A stretch of DNA of 64,000 nucleotides from Phycisphaeraceae bacterium (lineage in GTDB: Bacteria > Planctomycetota > Phycisphaerae > Phycisphaerales > UBA1924), in NCBI GenBank assembly GCA_019454185.1, contig CP075368.1, positions 1,426,001 through 1,490,000 of the forward strand, in the 5' to 3' direction. The position numbers and the translations under genes are program-made. Below the pieces are notes generated by a model. The model did no database searches and was not told the DNA's origin. It saw only the letters and a list, made by a program, of their open reading frames with translations. Positions 53,249 through 62,001 of this stretch are shown here, one piece after another. Each line of letters opens with the position of its first letter. Position 1 is the first letter of the stretch.

Positions 53249-53647
53249 TTACTCAACAACGCAGAGCAGTTCGCCGCCGACACGCTCGGTGCGGCACTTG
53301 CGATCGCTCAGCACGCCGCGGCTGGTGGAGACAACGGCGATGCCGAGCCCCTGGAGCGGTCTTGGGATCTCATCGACGGCGGCGTACACACGGCACCCAG
53401 GCTTGCTGGAGCGGGTGATCCTGGAGATCAGGGCCTCACCGCTAGGTCCGTACTTCATATGAAGGCGGATGATGCCCTGGCGTCCGTCCTCGATGACATC
53501 GTATGAGGTGATGTAGCCCTCGTCGCGAAGGACGTCCGCGATGCCGCGGCAGACCTTGCTGTTCAGGCAGTTCACCGTCTTTGCGCGGTTCCGCAGGCCG
53601 TTGCGGATGCGGGTGAGCATGTCTGCGATGGGGTCGCTAATGGCCAT
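53249..53647 (-). CDS. rpsH: 30S ribosomal protein S8
   Basis: A 132-residue S8, a key assembly protein and, in E. coli, the spc operon repressor. DPIADMLTRIRNG and the C-terminal STSRGVLSDRKCRTERVGGELLC are typical. Confidence 0.96.
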   Translation of the reverse strand: MAISDPIADMLTRIRNGLRNRAKTVNCLNSKVCRGIADVLRDEGYITSYDVIEDGRQGIIRLHMKYGPSGEALISRITRSSKPGCRVYAAVDEIPRPLQGLGIAVVSTSRGVLSDRKCRTERVGGELLCVVE

Positions 53648-53754
53648 GTTTCGTTCCAGACTCGCTGTTTGAAGAGCGTCGATTCGCGATTCGTTCTGCC
53701 GTCGCCCCGAGTGTGGGAGCGTCCGGATGACTGTGACTCACATTGGTTGACGTG

Positions 53755-53940
53755 TTACCAGCTCGCCTTGCGCATGCCGGGGATCTTTCCTTCGAGCGCG
53801 AGCTTTCGGAGCATGATCCTGCTGATGCGGAACTTGCGGTAGACGCCGCGGTCGCGCCCGGTGAGCTCGCACCGGCGCACCACGCGGGTGCTGAACTTGG
53901 GCTTTCTCTGAGACTTTGCGGTCTGCGCCTTGCTGGCCAT
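53755..53940 (-). CDS. rpsN: 30S ribosomal protein S14, short form lacking zinc cysteines
   Basis: A 61-residue S14 of the short (type Z) size, but three of the four zinc-binding Cys are replaced. The first pair is C24-x-x-T27 and the second pair is S40-x-x-M43. So it is a zinc-independent C-minus version of the short S14. The rest ([29 protein letters not shown] region) matches the family. It lies between rplE and rpsH as usual. Confidence 0.92.
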   Translation of the reverse strand: MASKAQTAKSQRKPKFSTRVVRRCELTGRDRGVYRKFRISRIMLRKLALEGKIPGMRKASW

Positions 53941-53977
53941 GATTCACTCCGTCCGATGGTGTGGTCGGTGGTGTTGT

Positions 53978-54637
53978 TTAGTTCTCGCCGGCCTTCTTGA
54001 ACGGCATTCCGAGCTGTTCGAGGACGAACCTGCTGAGCTCGGGAGATGAGTTGCGGAACGAGAAGTTGATGTTCATGCCGTGCGTGAACTGCACGTCGGC
54101 CATGTTGATCTCGGGGAAGACGCCCTGCTCGGTCAGGCCCATGGCGTAGTTGCCCTGCCTGTCGAAGGCCTTGTCGTTGAGGCCCCGGAAGTCCTTGATA
54201 CGGGGCGTCGCGAGGTTGATGAGGCGATCGAGGAAGTGCCACATCCGGTCGCGGCGGATGGTGACCATCGCTGCGGTCTCGACGCCCTCGCGGACCTTGA
54301 AGTTCGAGACGGACTTCTTGGCCTTGAGGACGACGGGCTTCTGGCCGCTGATCGCGACGATGGTGTCGAGAACGGTCTGGCGGATGTGCGGCGGGATCTT
54401 GGTGCCCTCGATGTGGCGGCCCATGTTCACGTTGATCGTGATCTTGTCGAGCCGGGGCATGGCCATGGGGTTCTTGATGCCGAACTTCTCGGTTACGGCC
54501 TCACGGACCTTGGACTCGTACATGGTCTGGAGGCGCGGCTTGCCCGCGGGAGCGGAAGCGGTTGCCACTGCCTCTTCGGAGTGGCCCTTCTTCTTCCCGG
54601 TTCCTGATTTGCCGGCTGGCTTCGTGTCCTTGGCCAT
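53978..54637 (-). CDS. rplE: 50S ribosomal protein L5
   Basis: A 219-residue L5 that binds 5S rRNA. About 35 basic, Ala/Gly/Lys-rich residues precede the conserved start (LQTMYESKVREAVTEKFG), so it is longer than the usual about 180. KKSVSNFKVREGV and the DFRGLN region are typical. Confidence 0.95.
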   Translation of the reverse strand: MAKDTKPAGKSGTGKKKGHSEEAVATASAPAGKPRLQTMYESKVREAVTEKFGIKNPMAMPRLDKITINVNMGRHIEGTKIPPHIRQTVLDTIVAISGQKPVVLKAKKSVSNFKVREGVETAAMVTIRRDRMWHFLDRLINLATPRIKDFRGLNDKAFDRQGNYAMGLTEQGVFPEINMADVQFTHGMNINFSFRNSSPELSRFVLEQLGMPFKKAGEN

Positions 54638-54732
54638 TGCTTCGTTCCTCGGCTTGGCTGTCGCCTTGCCATCTCTGTCGTTCGCTTCGAGCCACTGGCT
54701 TCGAGGCGTTCATGCTTATGCGGGAATGAACC

Positions 54733-55080
54733 TCAAGACTTCTTCGACGTCTTCCGGGGTCCCCGGACGGTGCCGAGAACCTTGCCGCCCCGAGCGGCGA
54801 CGCGGACCTTTGATCCGTCGTCCTTGGTCTGGAAGCGGACGCGAGTCGGCTTGCCATCGACGACGGGATTGACCTTTGACCAATCGAGCGGGGCCTCACG
54901 AGTGACGACGCCGCCGTTGGGATTCGTGCGAGTGGGACGCATGTGGCGTGTGACCAGGTTGACGCCCTTGATCACGACGGTCTTGCTGTCGGGATCGACG
55001 CGGATGACCTCGCCGACCTGACCCTTGTGGCTTCCGGAGCGGACGACCACGGTGTCACCTTTGCGAACATGAGCCGGCAT
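54733..55080 (-). CDS. rplX: 50S ribosomal protein L24
   Basis: A 115-residue L24 with the KOW motif near the N-terminus (VRKGDTVVVRSGSHKGQVG). ATG 55080 is chosen over GTG 55083 because GGAGG sits 7 bases before it; it shares one base with the rplN stop (TGATG). Confidence 0.95.
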   Translation of the reverse strand: MPAHVRKGDTVVVRSGSHKGQVGEVIRVDPDSKTVVIKGVNLVTRHMRPTRTNPNGGVVTREAPLDWSKVNPVVDGKPTRVRFQTKDDGSKVRVAARGGKVLGTVRGPRKTSKKS

Positions 55081-55466
55081 CACACCACCTCCGAAGCGAG
55101 TGAGACAATCTTCATGTAGTTGCGATCGCGCAGCTCGCGGGCGACCGGCCCGAAGATGCGTGTGCCCTTGGGATTGCCGTCGTCCTGGATGAGGACCACG
55201 GCGGATGAGTCGAAGCGGATGTACGAGCCGTCCGCACGGCGGCGGGGCTTGCTGGTCCGAACGACAACGGCCTTGCTCTTGTCGCCGGCCTTGATGTCGC
55301 CGCCGGGGAGGGCCTTCTTGATCGAGACGAGGACACGGTCGCCGACGCCCGCGGTGCGGCGTGTGAACGCGCCCGTTGCGGTGGAGCCGCCGTAGACACG
55401 GATGACGTAGGCGATCTTTGCGCCTGAGTTATCCGCGACCTCGCATCGTGATTCTTGCTGGAGCAT
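55080..55466 (-). CDS. rplN: 50S ribosomal protein L14
   Basis: A 128-residue L14 starting [37 protein letters not shown] near the end is diagnostic. The upstream open frame to 55703 is rpsQ antiphase and not coding. Confidence 0.96.
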   Translation of the reverse strand: MLQQESRCEVADNSGAKIAYVIRVYGGSTATGAFTRRTAGVGDRVLVSIKKALPGGDIKAGDKSKAVVVRTSKPRRRADGSYIRFDSSAVVLIQDDGNPKGTRIFGPVARELRDRNYMKIVSLASEVV

Positions 55467-55530
55467 GGGAACGATCCCTTGAACGGGTCCGGACGCTTGC
55501 GGCGATCGGACCGGAGTGAGACGTGGGTGC

Positions 55531-55809
55531 TTACTGCGAACGCTTCTCGACGACGCGGACGAGCCGCCAGCGCTTGGTCTTGCTGATGGGGCGGCACTCG
55601 GTGATCTCGACGATGTCGCCGTTCTTCGAGACATTCTCTTCGTCGTGGACGTGGAGGATGGTGCGCTTGCGGAGGAACTTGCCGTACTTGGGGTGCTTGG
55701 CAAGGAAGTTGATGACGACCTTGCGGGTCTTGCTGCGGGCGTCGGACTCGACGACCCCGACCCGGGTGACCTGCTTCTTCTCGGCCTTGGCTGCTGTGCT
55801 GGTGCTCAT
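55531..55809 (-). CDS. rpsQ: 30S ribosomal protein S17
   Basis: A 92-residue S17. [18 protein letters not shown] and the [18 protein letters not shown] end are typical. Follows rpmC. Confidence 0.95.
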   Translation of the reverse strand: MSTSTAAKAEKKQVTRVGVVESDARSKTRKVVINFLAKHPKYGKFLRKRTILHVHDEENVSKNGDIVEITECRPISKTKRWRLVRVVEKRSQ

Positions 55810-55829
55810 CTGGTCTTTCCGGTTCGGGT

Positions 55830-56042
55830 TCAGGAGGCGCTCTTGGTGGTCGCGACGATCTGACGGGCGCGGCGTTCGGTCAGGAGCCGAGCGATGTCAC
55901 GCTTGGTCTTGCCGATCTGGCTGTTGTCTTCGATCTTCTGTGTGACGGCCTGCACGCGAAGGTTGTAGACCTTGTGGCGCAGGTCGGTGAGCTTGTCGTT
56001 CAGATCGTCGGCGGTCATGCTCTGTACTTCTTTGGACTTCAT
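55830..56042 (-). CDS. rpmC: 50S ribosomal protein L29
   Basis: A 70-residue L29, two antiparallel helices ([17 protein letters not shown] and [18 protein letters not shown]). ATG 56042 follows GGAG at 8 bases. Located between rplP and rpsQ. Confidence 0.93.
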   Translation of the reverse strand: MKSKEVQSMTADDLNDKLTDLRHKVYNLRVQAVTQKIEDNSQIGKTKRDIARLLTERRARQIVATTKSAS

Positions 56043-56096
56043 GGCACTGGCTCCGGGCTTACCCGCTGGCTCCAAACGGCCCTTTCGGGCCTTGAC

Positions 56097-56516
56097 TCAC
56101 ACCGAGACGCGACGACCGACAAAGCGGCACCTGATCGGCATCTTCATGGCGACGCGGACGAGTGCGGCCTTCGCGGCGGCCTCGGGAACGCCGGCGATCT
56201 CGAAGAGCATGGTGCCGGGCTTCACGCGAGCGGCCCAGTAATCCACGTCGGCTTTGCCGGTGCCCATTCGGGTTTCGAGGGGCTTCTTCGAGATGGGCTT
56301 GTTGGGGAAGATACGGATGAAGAGCTTGCCCTCACGCTTGAGATAGTGGGCGAGCGCGACGCGCCCGGCCTCGATCTGTTGCGCGGTGACCCATGCCCCG
56401 TCGAGGGCCTGGAGTCCGTAGTCACCGAAGGCAACGTAGTTGCCCTTGGTGGCCTTGCGATCGCGGACGCGACGCATCTCTTTCCGGTACTTCACTCGCT
56501 TTGGCAGCATCGCCAT
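56097..56516 (-). CDS. rplP: 50S ribosomal protein L16
   Basis: A 139-residue L16 ([22 protein letters not shown] at the start). [20 protein letters not shown] is diagnostic. ATG 56516 sits 8 bases from AAGGA. Confidence 0.96.
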   Translation of the reverse strand: MAMLPKRVKYRKEMRRVRDRKATKGNYVAFGDYGLQALDGAWVTAQQIEAGRVALAHYLKREGKLFIRIFPNKPISKKPLETRMGTGKADVDYWAARVKPGTMLFEIAGVPEAAAKAALVRVAMKMPIRCRFVGRRVSV

Positions 56517-56582
56517 GGCAAGGTTCCTTCGATCAAACCGACACTTCACTCACGTACAACTGATACACAAAGAAACTTCTGA

Positions 56583-57290
56583 TCAGCGACGGCCTCTTGC
56601 ACGCGCCTTGCCGCCCGCTGCGTTCGACTGGACTTCGTCCTGCACCTGCTCCTGGGTGTAGAGCCCCTTGTAGATCCAGACTTTGCAGCCGAGCGCACCA
56701 TAGGTGGTGAACGCCTGGGCGAAGCCGTAGTCGATGTTGGCCTGGAGGGTTGAGAGCGGGAGAGAGCCGAGACGGACATCGAGGGTGCGGCTCATTTCCG
56801 CGCCGCCGAGGCGGCCGGAGATCTGGATGCGGACACCCTTGGCGCCGGCGGCCATCGTCGCCTCGGCGCGGCTTTTCACGACGCGACGGAACGCGGCCCG
56901 CTTGTTGAGCTGCTCACAGACCGCCTCGCCGACGAGCTGTGCATCAAGGTCGGGCTGCTTGATCTCGAGAATCGAGATCGAGACCTTGCGGCCCGTCATG
57001 AACTGCAGCTCCTCGGTCATGCGCTCGACTTCCGCGCCCTTCGGACCGATGACCAGGCCGGGGCGTGCGGTGCGGATGATGACCTTGAGCTCTTCGCGGG
57101 TGCGCTCGATGTGGATATCGGAGACCGCGGCGTTCGGGGGCCTGCGGTTGAGGCGCTTGTCGAGGTGCTGACGGATCTTCTCGTCTTCAACCAGAAGCTC
57201 GCCGTAGAGCGCCTTGGGGGCGTACCAGCGGCTGCGGTGGGCCTCTGTGATACCGACGCGGAGACCGAATGGATGGGTTTTCTGTCCCAT
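56583..57290 (-). CDS. rpsC: 30S ribosomal protein S3
   Basis: A 235-residue S3 with the KH domain (VIGPKGAEVERMTEEL, here with GPKG in place of GxxG variants) and C-terminal S3 domain (GVRIQISGRLGGAEMSRT). Its ATG overlaps the rplV stop by one base (TAATG). Confidence 0.96.
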   Translation of the reverse strand: MGQKTHPFGLRVGITEAHRSRWYAPKALYGELLVEDEKIRQHLDKRLNRRPPNAAVSDIHIERTREELKVIIRTARPGLVIGPKGAEVERMTEELQFMTGRKVSISILEIKQPDLDAQLVGEAVCEQLNKRAAFRRVVKSRAEATMAAGAKGVRIQISGRLGGAEMSRTLDVRLGSLPLSTLQANIDYGFAQAFTTYGALGCKVWIYKGLYTQEQVQDEVQSNAAGGKARARGRR

Positions 57291-57835
57291 TAGTTACGCT
57301 CCTCCACACCGACCGTGATGTGGGCGGTTCGCTTGAGAATTGGGTGGGCACGGCCGCGGTCTTTGGCCTTGAATCGCTTGATGTGCAACGCGCGATCGAC
57401 GCGGCTTTCGGAGACGACGAGCAGTTCGACATCGGCCTGCTGGAGCTCCGCATCGGCACGCGCGGCGTTGAGCGCCTTGCGGACGTTGACAGCGGCCCGC
57501 TTGGTGTTAAAGCGGAGCAGGTTGTCGGCCTCGAGGAAGGTCTTGCCTCTGACGAGATCGACGAGCAGCTTGGCCTTGCGCTCGCTCCCCCTGTGGAAGC
57601 GGACCATGCTGACGAACCGGGAGATGTCCTTGACCTCGCAGCCGATTGTCTGCGCGAGGCGGCGGATGTCTTCGGCCCGGGCACGTGGGTGGTCCTTGCC
57701 TGCCATCCAGTTGTTGACGGCGGAGAGGGCGCGATCGCCCTTCAGACCGGTGCGCTCGATCGAGCGTGCGAGGTCCTGGCGGCTGACGCCATTGGCCTCG
57801 GCGAGTGTCTTGATTTTGTCGCCTCGCAGTTTCAC
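57290..57835 (-). CDS. rplV: 50S ribosomal protein L22 with N-terminal Cro/C1-like HTH domain
   Basis: A 181-residue L22. The conserved L22 core begins near residue 78 (VRFHRGSERKAKLLVDLVRGK) and ends ITVGVEERN. The first about 75 residues form an XRE-type helix-turn-helix: KIKTLAEANGVSRQDLARSI, then SAVNNWMAGKDHPRARAEDI and RLAQTIGCEVKDI, the pattern of lambda Cro/C1 repressors. The internal Met77 (57607) has no Shine-Dalgarno upstream, so the fusion is probably translated as one protein. It could couple translation to self-repression; this is speculative. Position between rpsS and rpsC is normal. Confidence 0.92.
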   Translation of the reverse strand: MKLRGDKIKTLAEANGVSRQDLARSIERTGLKGDRALSAVNNWMAGKDHPRARAEDIRRLAQTIGCEVKDISRFVSMVRFHRGSERKAKLLVDLVRGKTFLEADNLLRFNTKRAAVNVRKALNAARADAELQQADVELLVVSESRVDRALHIKRFKAKDRGRAHPILKRTAHITVGVEERN

Positions 57836-57904
57836 GGCACGTTTCCTTCAGAAAGCGTGGGGAGTCGGGTACTCGTCGCTGTGGCTCGGCTTGCTTCTGC
57901 CGGC

Positions 57905-58198
57905 TTACTTCTTGGTATCGCCCGCGGCGATGCCTTCCTTCTTGTTGGTGTGGCCTCTGAACGTGCGAGTGATGCTGAACTCGCCGAGCTTGTGGCCGAC
58001 CATGTCTTCGGTGACGAACACGTCAAGGAAGACGCGTCCGTTGTGGACCTTGAACGTGTGTCCGACGAACTCGGGCACGATCGTGCAGCGTCTTGCCCAT
58101 GTCTTGATGGGCTCTCGCTTGTTTCGCTCGTTGAGCTTCTCGACCTTTCGGTAGAGCTTCTCATCGACGTAGGGGCCTTTCTTCAGACTGCGTCCCAT
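57905..58198 (-). CDS. rpsS: 30S ribosomal protein S19
   Basis: A 97-residue S19 ([15 protein letters not shown]). [17 protein letters not shown] is diagnostic. Confidence 0.96.
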   Translation of the reverse strand: MGRSLKKGPYVDEKLYRKVEKLNERNKREPIKTWARRCTIVPEFVGHTFKVHNGRVFLDVFVTEDMVGHKLGEFSITRTFRGHTNKKEGIAAGDTKK

Positions 58199-58220
58199 GT
58201 GTGTGCTCCTGGCCCTTCAA

Positions 58221-59078
58221 TCACTTCAACTGGCCGTAGCGGACCGAGCGCCTACGACGGATGATCAACTTCGTGCTGTGCTTCTTGCGATTACGCGTGC
58301 GTCCGCCCTTTGCGCCGACACCGGTCGGTCCGCACGGCGGGCGGTTGCCCTTGGAGCGTCCGGAGCCGCCGCCCAGCGGATGGGCGTGGTGGCTCTTGGC
58401 GACGCCACGGGTGATGGGGCGCCGACCGAGGTGGCGTGTGAGACCGGCCTTGCCGAGGCGACGGTTCTGGTGGTCGATGTTGCCGACCTGGCCGATGGTC
58501 GCCAGGCAGTTGACATGGACACGCCGGATCTCGCCGGAGGGCATGACCAAGGTGGCGTACTCGCCCTCTTTGTTCGAGAGCTTGGCGGTGCAACCGGCGG
58601 AGCGGCAGATCTGTGCGCCGCGACCGGGCTGCATCTCGATGCAGTGGACCTCAAGACCGAGGGGGATGAACTTGAGGGGCATGGCGTTGCCGGGGTTCGG
58701 ATCGATCGCCTCGTCGATGCTGGTCATCACCTCGGCACCCGTGACGAGGCCGATGGGAGCGATGATGTACCGCTTCACGCCGTCTGCGTACTGGATCAGG
58801 GCGATGTGAGCGGAGCGATTGGGATCGTACTCAACACCCGCGACTTTGCCGACGATGCCGGCGCGGTCGCGACGCTTGAAGTCGATGCGACGATACTGAC
58901 GCTTTGCACCGCCGCCACGGCCACGGACCGTGATCTTGCCGGAGTTGTTCCTGCCGCCCTTCTTTGGGAGGGGAGCGAGGAGGGACTTCTCCGGGGTCTT
59001 CTTCGTGACCTCGACGTGCATATTGACGGACGCGAATCTGCGTCCGGCACTGGTCTTTTTGTAAACGCGAATGGCCAT
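58221..59078 (-). CDS. rplB: 50S ribosomal protein L2
   Basis: A 285-residue L2. GRNNSGKITVRGRGGGAKRQ and the C-terminal HPLGGGSGRSKGNRP region near the peptidyl-transferase centre are intact, including the conserved His of the GVAKSHHAHPLGG loop. Confidence 0.97.
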   Translation of the reverse strand: MAIRVYKKTSAGRRFASVNMHVEVTKKTPEKSLLAPLPKKGGRNNSGKITVRGRGGGAKRQYRRIDFKRRDRAGIVGKVAGVEYDPNRSAHIALIQYADGVKRYIIAPIGLVTGAEVMTSIDEAIDPNPGNAMPLKFIPLGLEVHCIEMQPGRGAQICRSAGCTAKLSNKEGEYATLVMPSGEIRRVHVNCLATIGQVGNIDHQNRRLGKAGLTRHLGRRPITRGVAKSHHAHPLGGGSGRSKGNRPPCGPTGVGAKGGRTRNRKKHSTKLIIRRRRSVRYGQLK

Positions 59079-59113
59079 GGATCTGTTCCTTCAGAGTCTT
59101 GGAGGATCGCGCC

Positions 59114-59392
59114 TCAGAGCAGTTCGATGACCTCACCGTCGCGAAGACGGACGATGGCACGCTTGGTCTCTGCGGTCGTGGTGTAGCCGGTCTTGATCCG
59201 CTTCACGCGTCCCTTGCGGACGAGCGTGTTCACCGAGACGACATGGACCTTGTAGAGTTCCTCGATGGCGCGCTTGACATCGGTCTTGGTGGCGCGGCGG
59301 TCGACCTCGAACGAGTACTGCGCACGCTCGTTCATGCCGAACGTGGACTTCTCGGTGAGGAGGGGGCGTCGGATGACGTGGATGGATTCCAT
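59114..59392 (-). CDS. rplW: 50S ribosomal protein L23
   Basis: A 92-residue L23 at the exit tunnel (HVIRRPLLTEKSTFGMNERAQ). One base lies between its start and the rplD stop. Confidence 0.95.
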   Translation of the reverse strand: MESIHVIRRPLLTEKSTFGMNERAQYSFEVDRRATKTDVKRAIEELYKVHVVSVNTLVRKGRVKRIKTGYTTTAETKRAIVRLRDGEVIELL

Positions 59393-60160
59393 TTACGCCT
59401 TCTCCTTCGTGGCAGCGCGGCGTGCGTCGGCACGGACGCGGCGGGCGTCGGGCTTCGCTGCGGCCTTGGGCTCGGGCGTATCGACGCGGCCCATCGGCGA
59501 GACCTTGGCGACCTTGCCGGTCTGAGAGGTCGGGCCGCTCAGCCAACCCTCAAGATCTTCTTTGGAGATGATGAGGTAGCGGCTGTTGAGCATGTTGAAG
59601 CAGGTGAGCTGATCGACTCTGCAGGTCGTGACGTCGTCAACATTGCGAGCCGAGAGGCGAGCGTTGGCGGCCTTGGACTCGTCCGATGAGAGGGCGAGAA
59701 GGGCCGTGCGGTCGATCTTCAACGCCTGGAGTAGCGTCGCGAAGTCCTTCGTCTTGGGTGACGAGAGAGCGAGCGTCTCAAGGATACGGACTTCGTTGTC
59801 AACAAGCTTGGCGAGGAGCGCGTTGCGATTTGCCTTGCGACGCATCTTCTTGGGCATGTCGAGGTGGAAGTCCTCGCGCGTGCGCTTCTTGCTGTGGGCG
59901 TGGCCGCCGCCTCGCATCTGAGCGACCTTGCGATCGCCGTGGCGTGCGTTGCCGGTGCCCTTCTGCTTGTAGATTTTCTTCGTGGATCCCTCGACCTGCG
60001 AGCGCTTCTTTGTACGCGCCGACCCCTGACGGGTGTTGGCGTGGTACATGACGTACGCCTGCTTGATGAGGGGAGCATTGATTGTGGACCCCAGGGCAGC
60101 CTCGTCGATGTTCATCGATCCGACTTCATTGCCCTGCAGGTTGTAGACGGGGACCTTCAT
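59393..60160 (-). CDS. rplD: 50S ribosomal protein L4
   Basis: A 255-residue L4, longer than the usual about 205 because of a basic, Ala-rich C-terminal tail. The tunnel loop GTGNARHGDRKVAQMRGGG and KKMRRKANRNALLAKL are typical. L4 often represses its operon; whether that occurs here is unknown. Confidence 0.95.
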   Translation of the reverse strand: MKVPVYNLQGNEVGSMNIDEAALGSTINAPLIKQAYVMYHANTRQGSARTKKRSQVEGSTKKIYKQKGTGNARHGDRKVAQMRGGGHAHSKKRTREDFHLDMPKKMRRKANRNALLAKLVDNEVRILETLALSSPKTKDFATLLQALKIDRTALLALSSDESKAANARLSARNVDDVTTCRVDQLTCFNMLNSRYLIISKEDLEGWLSGPTSQTGKVAKVSPMGRVDTPEPKAAAKPDARRVRADARRAATKEKA

Positions 60161-60444
60161 GATTCACCTCGTCCGACGCCTTGTGTTCCCGAAGACCGTC
60201 TCCGGGAATCTTCCACAAACCGGGTGGTTTGCGGGTGCTTCGCCTATCCGTCTCGCCTCCTTCACATATGGGGCGGATCGGAATCGACTCGGCCGTCATC
60301 GCGGATCGTGACTCGCACGCCCGCGTCCACTCGTTGTCCTCGCCCGGCGGTATTCGTTGATCGAACCTACCGGGCTCACCGGGACGACTGGAGCGCCCGG
60401 TGACGTGTGCTGCGGGGATTGCCCGCGACTGGACTTGCTACGAC

Positions 60445-61134
60445 TTACTTCTTCGCGGCCTGGACCTTCTTCGCCTTGCTGCGATAGAGACGGGTCGAGG
60501 TGCGAACGGAGACTGTAGACTGGTTGTGACCGGGAATCGGCCCCTTGACCAGCAAAAGATTCTGTTCGGGGACGATTCTGACCACATCGAGGGACCGAAC
60601 GGTGACCCGCTCGGCACCCATATGGCCGGACATTTTCTTACCCTTCTTGAGACCGCCGCCGAAGCCGCGGTTCGAGCCGAGCGAACCGATGGAACCCGGG
60701 GCACGGTGCTTACGCTCGGTGCCGTGCGAGGCGCACATGCCCTTGAAGTTGTGACGCTTCATGGTTCCGGCGAAGCCCTTGCCCTTGCTGGTGCCGGCGA
60801 CATCAACGTACATCGTGCCTTCGAGATCCTTCACGGTCAGGACCTGGCCGACGGTGTAGTTCGCGAGCTCAGAGGCATCGACGCGGAACTCGCTGTGGTG
60901 ACGCTTGGGCGTGGTGCCCGCCTTGGCGTCGTGCCCGATCATGGGGATGGTTGAGCGGCGAGGCTTGATCTCGCCGAAACCGATCTGGACTGCGGTGTAC
61001 TTGTCGGTCTCTGCGGTGCGGAGCTGCGTGACGACGCACGGGCCGCACTCGATAACCGTCACCGGAACCGAGACGCCCTCGGGCGTGAGGATCCGGGTCA
61101 TGCCGAGTTTCTTTCCGAGAAGCGTGAAAGCCAT
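60445..61134 (-). CDS. rplC: 50S ribosomal protein L3
   Basis: A 229-residue L3 (LLGKKLGMTRI at the start). GKGFAGTMKRHNFKGMCASHG and GSIGSLGSNRGFGGGLKKGK are diagnostic. A 284-base gap, larger than others in the cluster, separates it from rplD; nothing coding is seen there. Confidence 0.95.
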   Translation of the reverse strand: MAFTLLGKKLGMTRILTPEGVSVPVTVIECGPCVVTQLRTAETDKYTAVQIGFGEIKPRRSTIPMIGHDAKAGTTPKRHHSEFRVDASELANYTVGQVLTVKDLEGTMYVDVAGTSKGKGFAGTMKRHNFKGMCASHGTERKHRAPGSIGSLGSNRGFGGGLKKGKKMSGHMGAERVTVRSLDVVRIVPEQNLLLVKGPIPGHNQSTVSVRTSTRLYRSKAKKVQAAKK

Positions 61135-61251
61135 CCGAATCGCCTTTCCACTCGGCGAGCCCCCGCGGGTCGCCCCCGGTTACGGCCGGGACCGCTTCGT
61201 GCCATGGTTCAGTCCGACGGAACCGTGCAGAGGAAGGTTTCTGGAATGAAG

Positions 61252-61282
61252 CAGAGGACGCAGCTTTCGCGGCGTCCTCTGG
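61252..61282 (-). terminator. Hairpin between rpsJ and rplC
   Basis: A perfect 10-bp stem CAGAGGACGC/GCGTCCTCTG with a 10-base loop directly after the rpsJ stop. There is no U-run, so it is more likely an attenuator, processing or stability element than a full terminator. Confidence 0.5.
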
Positions 61283-61288
61283 CAGATG

Positions 61289-61597
61289 TCATGCCTTGAT
61301 CTTGACGAAGACGCCTGCGGGAACGACGAGGCGGTTGAGCGCTTCGACGGTGCGGGCGTTGGGCTCGATGATGTCGATGATGCGCTTGTGCGTGCGGATC
61401 TCGAACTGTTCGCGGCTCTTCTTGTCGATGAAGGGCGAGCGGAGAACTGTGTATCGCTCGATGCGTGTGGGCAGCGGAATGGGACCGGCGACCTTGGCGT
61501 TGGTCCGCTTCGCGTGATCAACGATCTCGCGAGCCGACGCGTCGAGCGCCAGGTGGTCATAGGCCTCCATCCGAATTCGAATCCGTGTCCCCGTCAT
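61289..61597 (-). CDS. rpsJ: 30S ribosomal protein S10
   Basis: A 102-residue S10, first gene of the S10-spc-alpha cluster ([11 protein letters not shown] at the start). [21 protein letters not shown] is diagnostic. ATG 61597 is chosen over 61630 because it begins the conserved sequence. Confidence 0.96.
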   Translation of the reverse strand: MTGTRIRIRMEAYDHLALDASAREIVDHAKRTNAKVAGPIPLPTRIERYTVLRSPFIDKKSREQFEIRTHKRIIDIIEPNARTVEALNRLVVPAGVFVKIKA

Positions 61598-62001
61598 GGC
61601 TCGTTCCTGACCTTTCGTCCGATCGCTCACACACTCTTGTCGTCGCCGATCGATCCGTCGCTCGGCACCCTTGATCGATCAGGGGGCGATTGATCCACCG
61701 AACTCGCCCCGGGCGAGTCCCTGTCTGATCAACTGCCGTCCTTCGGCGATGAGTGCGGTAAACCCTCGCACTCGGGGGTGCCGGGCTCCGCCCGGCATAC
61801 GACACCACCCCGGATCGCTCCGAGATGAGCCCGTAAGAGTAGAGGGCTTCAACGCATTGTCAATGTCTCGTCAGGGTCCTCTCTGGATTCTCGTTGCAGG
61901 GACTATCGCGGCGCGGCCGACCTGAACGATGGAACCATTGAACCAGGTTGTTCGGAGCGATTGTCACTGGTCCAGCCACCCGTCCGCCGGAGAATACAGG
62001 C
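61598..62001. other. Divergent intergenic region with S10 operon leader
   Basis: About 400 bases between the rpsJ start (minus) and the secreted-protein start (plus). It contains a promoter for the ribosomal operon (listed separately), a leader of about 230 bases and a GC-rich inverted repeat, GCCGGGC/GCCCGGC, near 61781-61797. No gene is supported. Confidence 0.5.
61836..61863 (-). promoter_or_regulatory. Putative sigma-70 promoter of the S10 ribosomal operon
   Basis: On the minus strand, TTGACA (61858-61863) is followed after 16 bases by TACTCT (61836-61841). It would start transcription near 61830, giving a leader of about 230 bases before rpsJ. The -10 box is weak. Confidence 0.5.
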
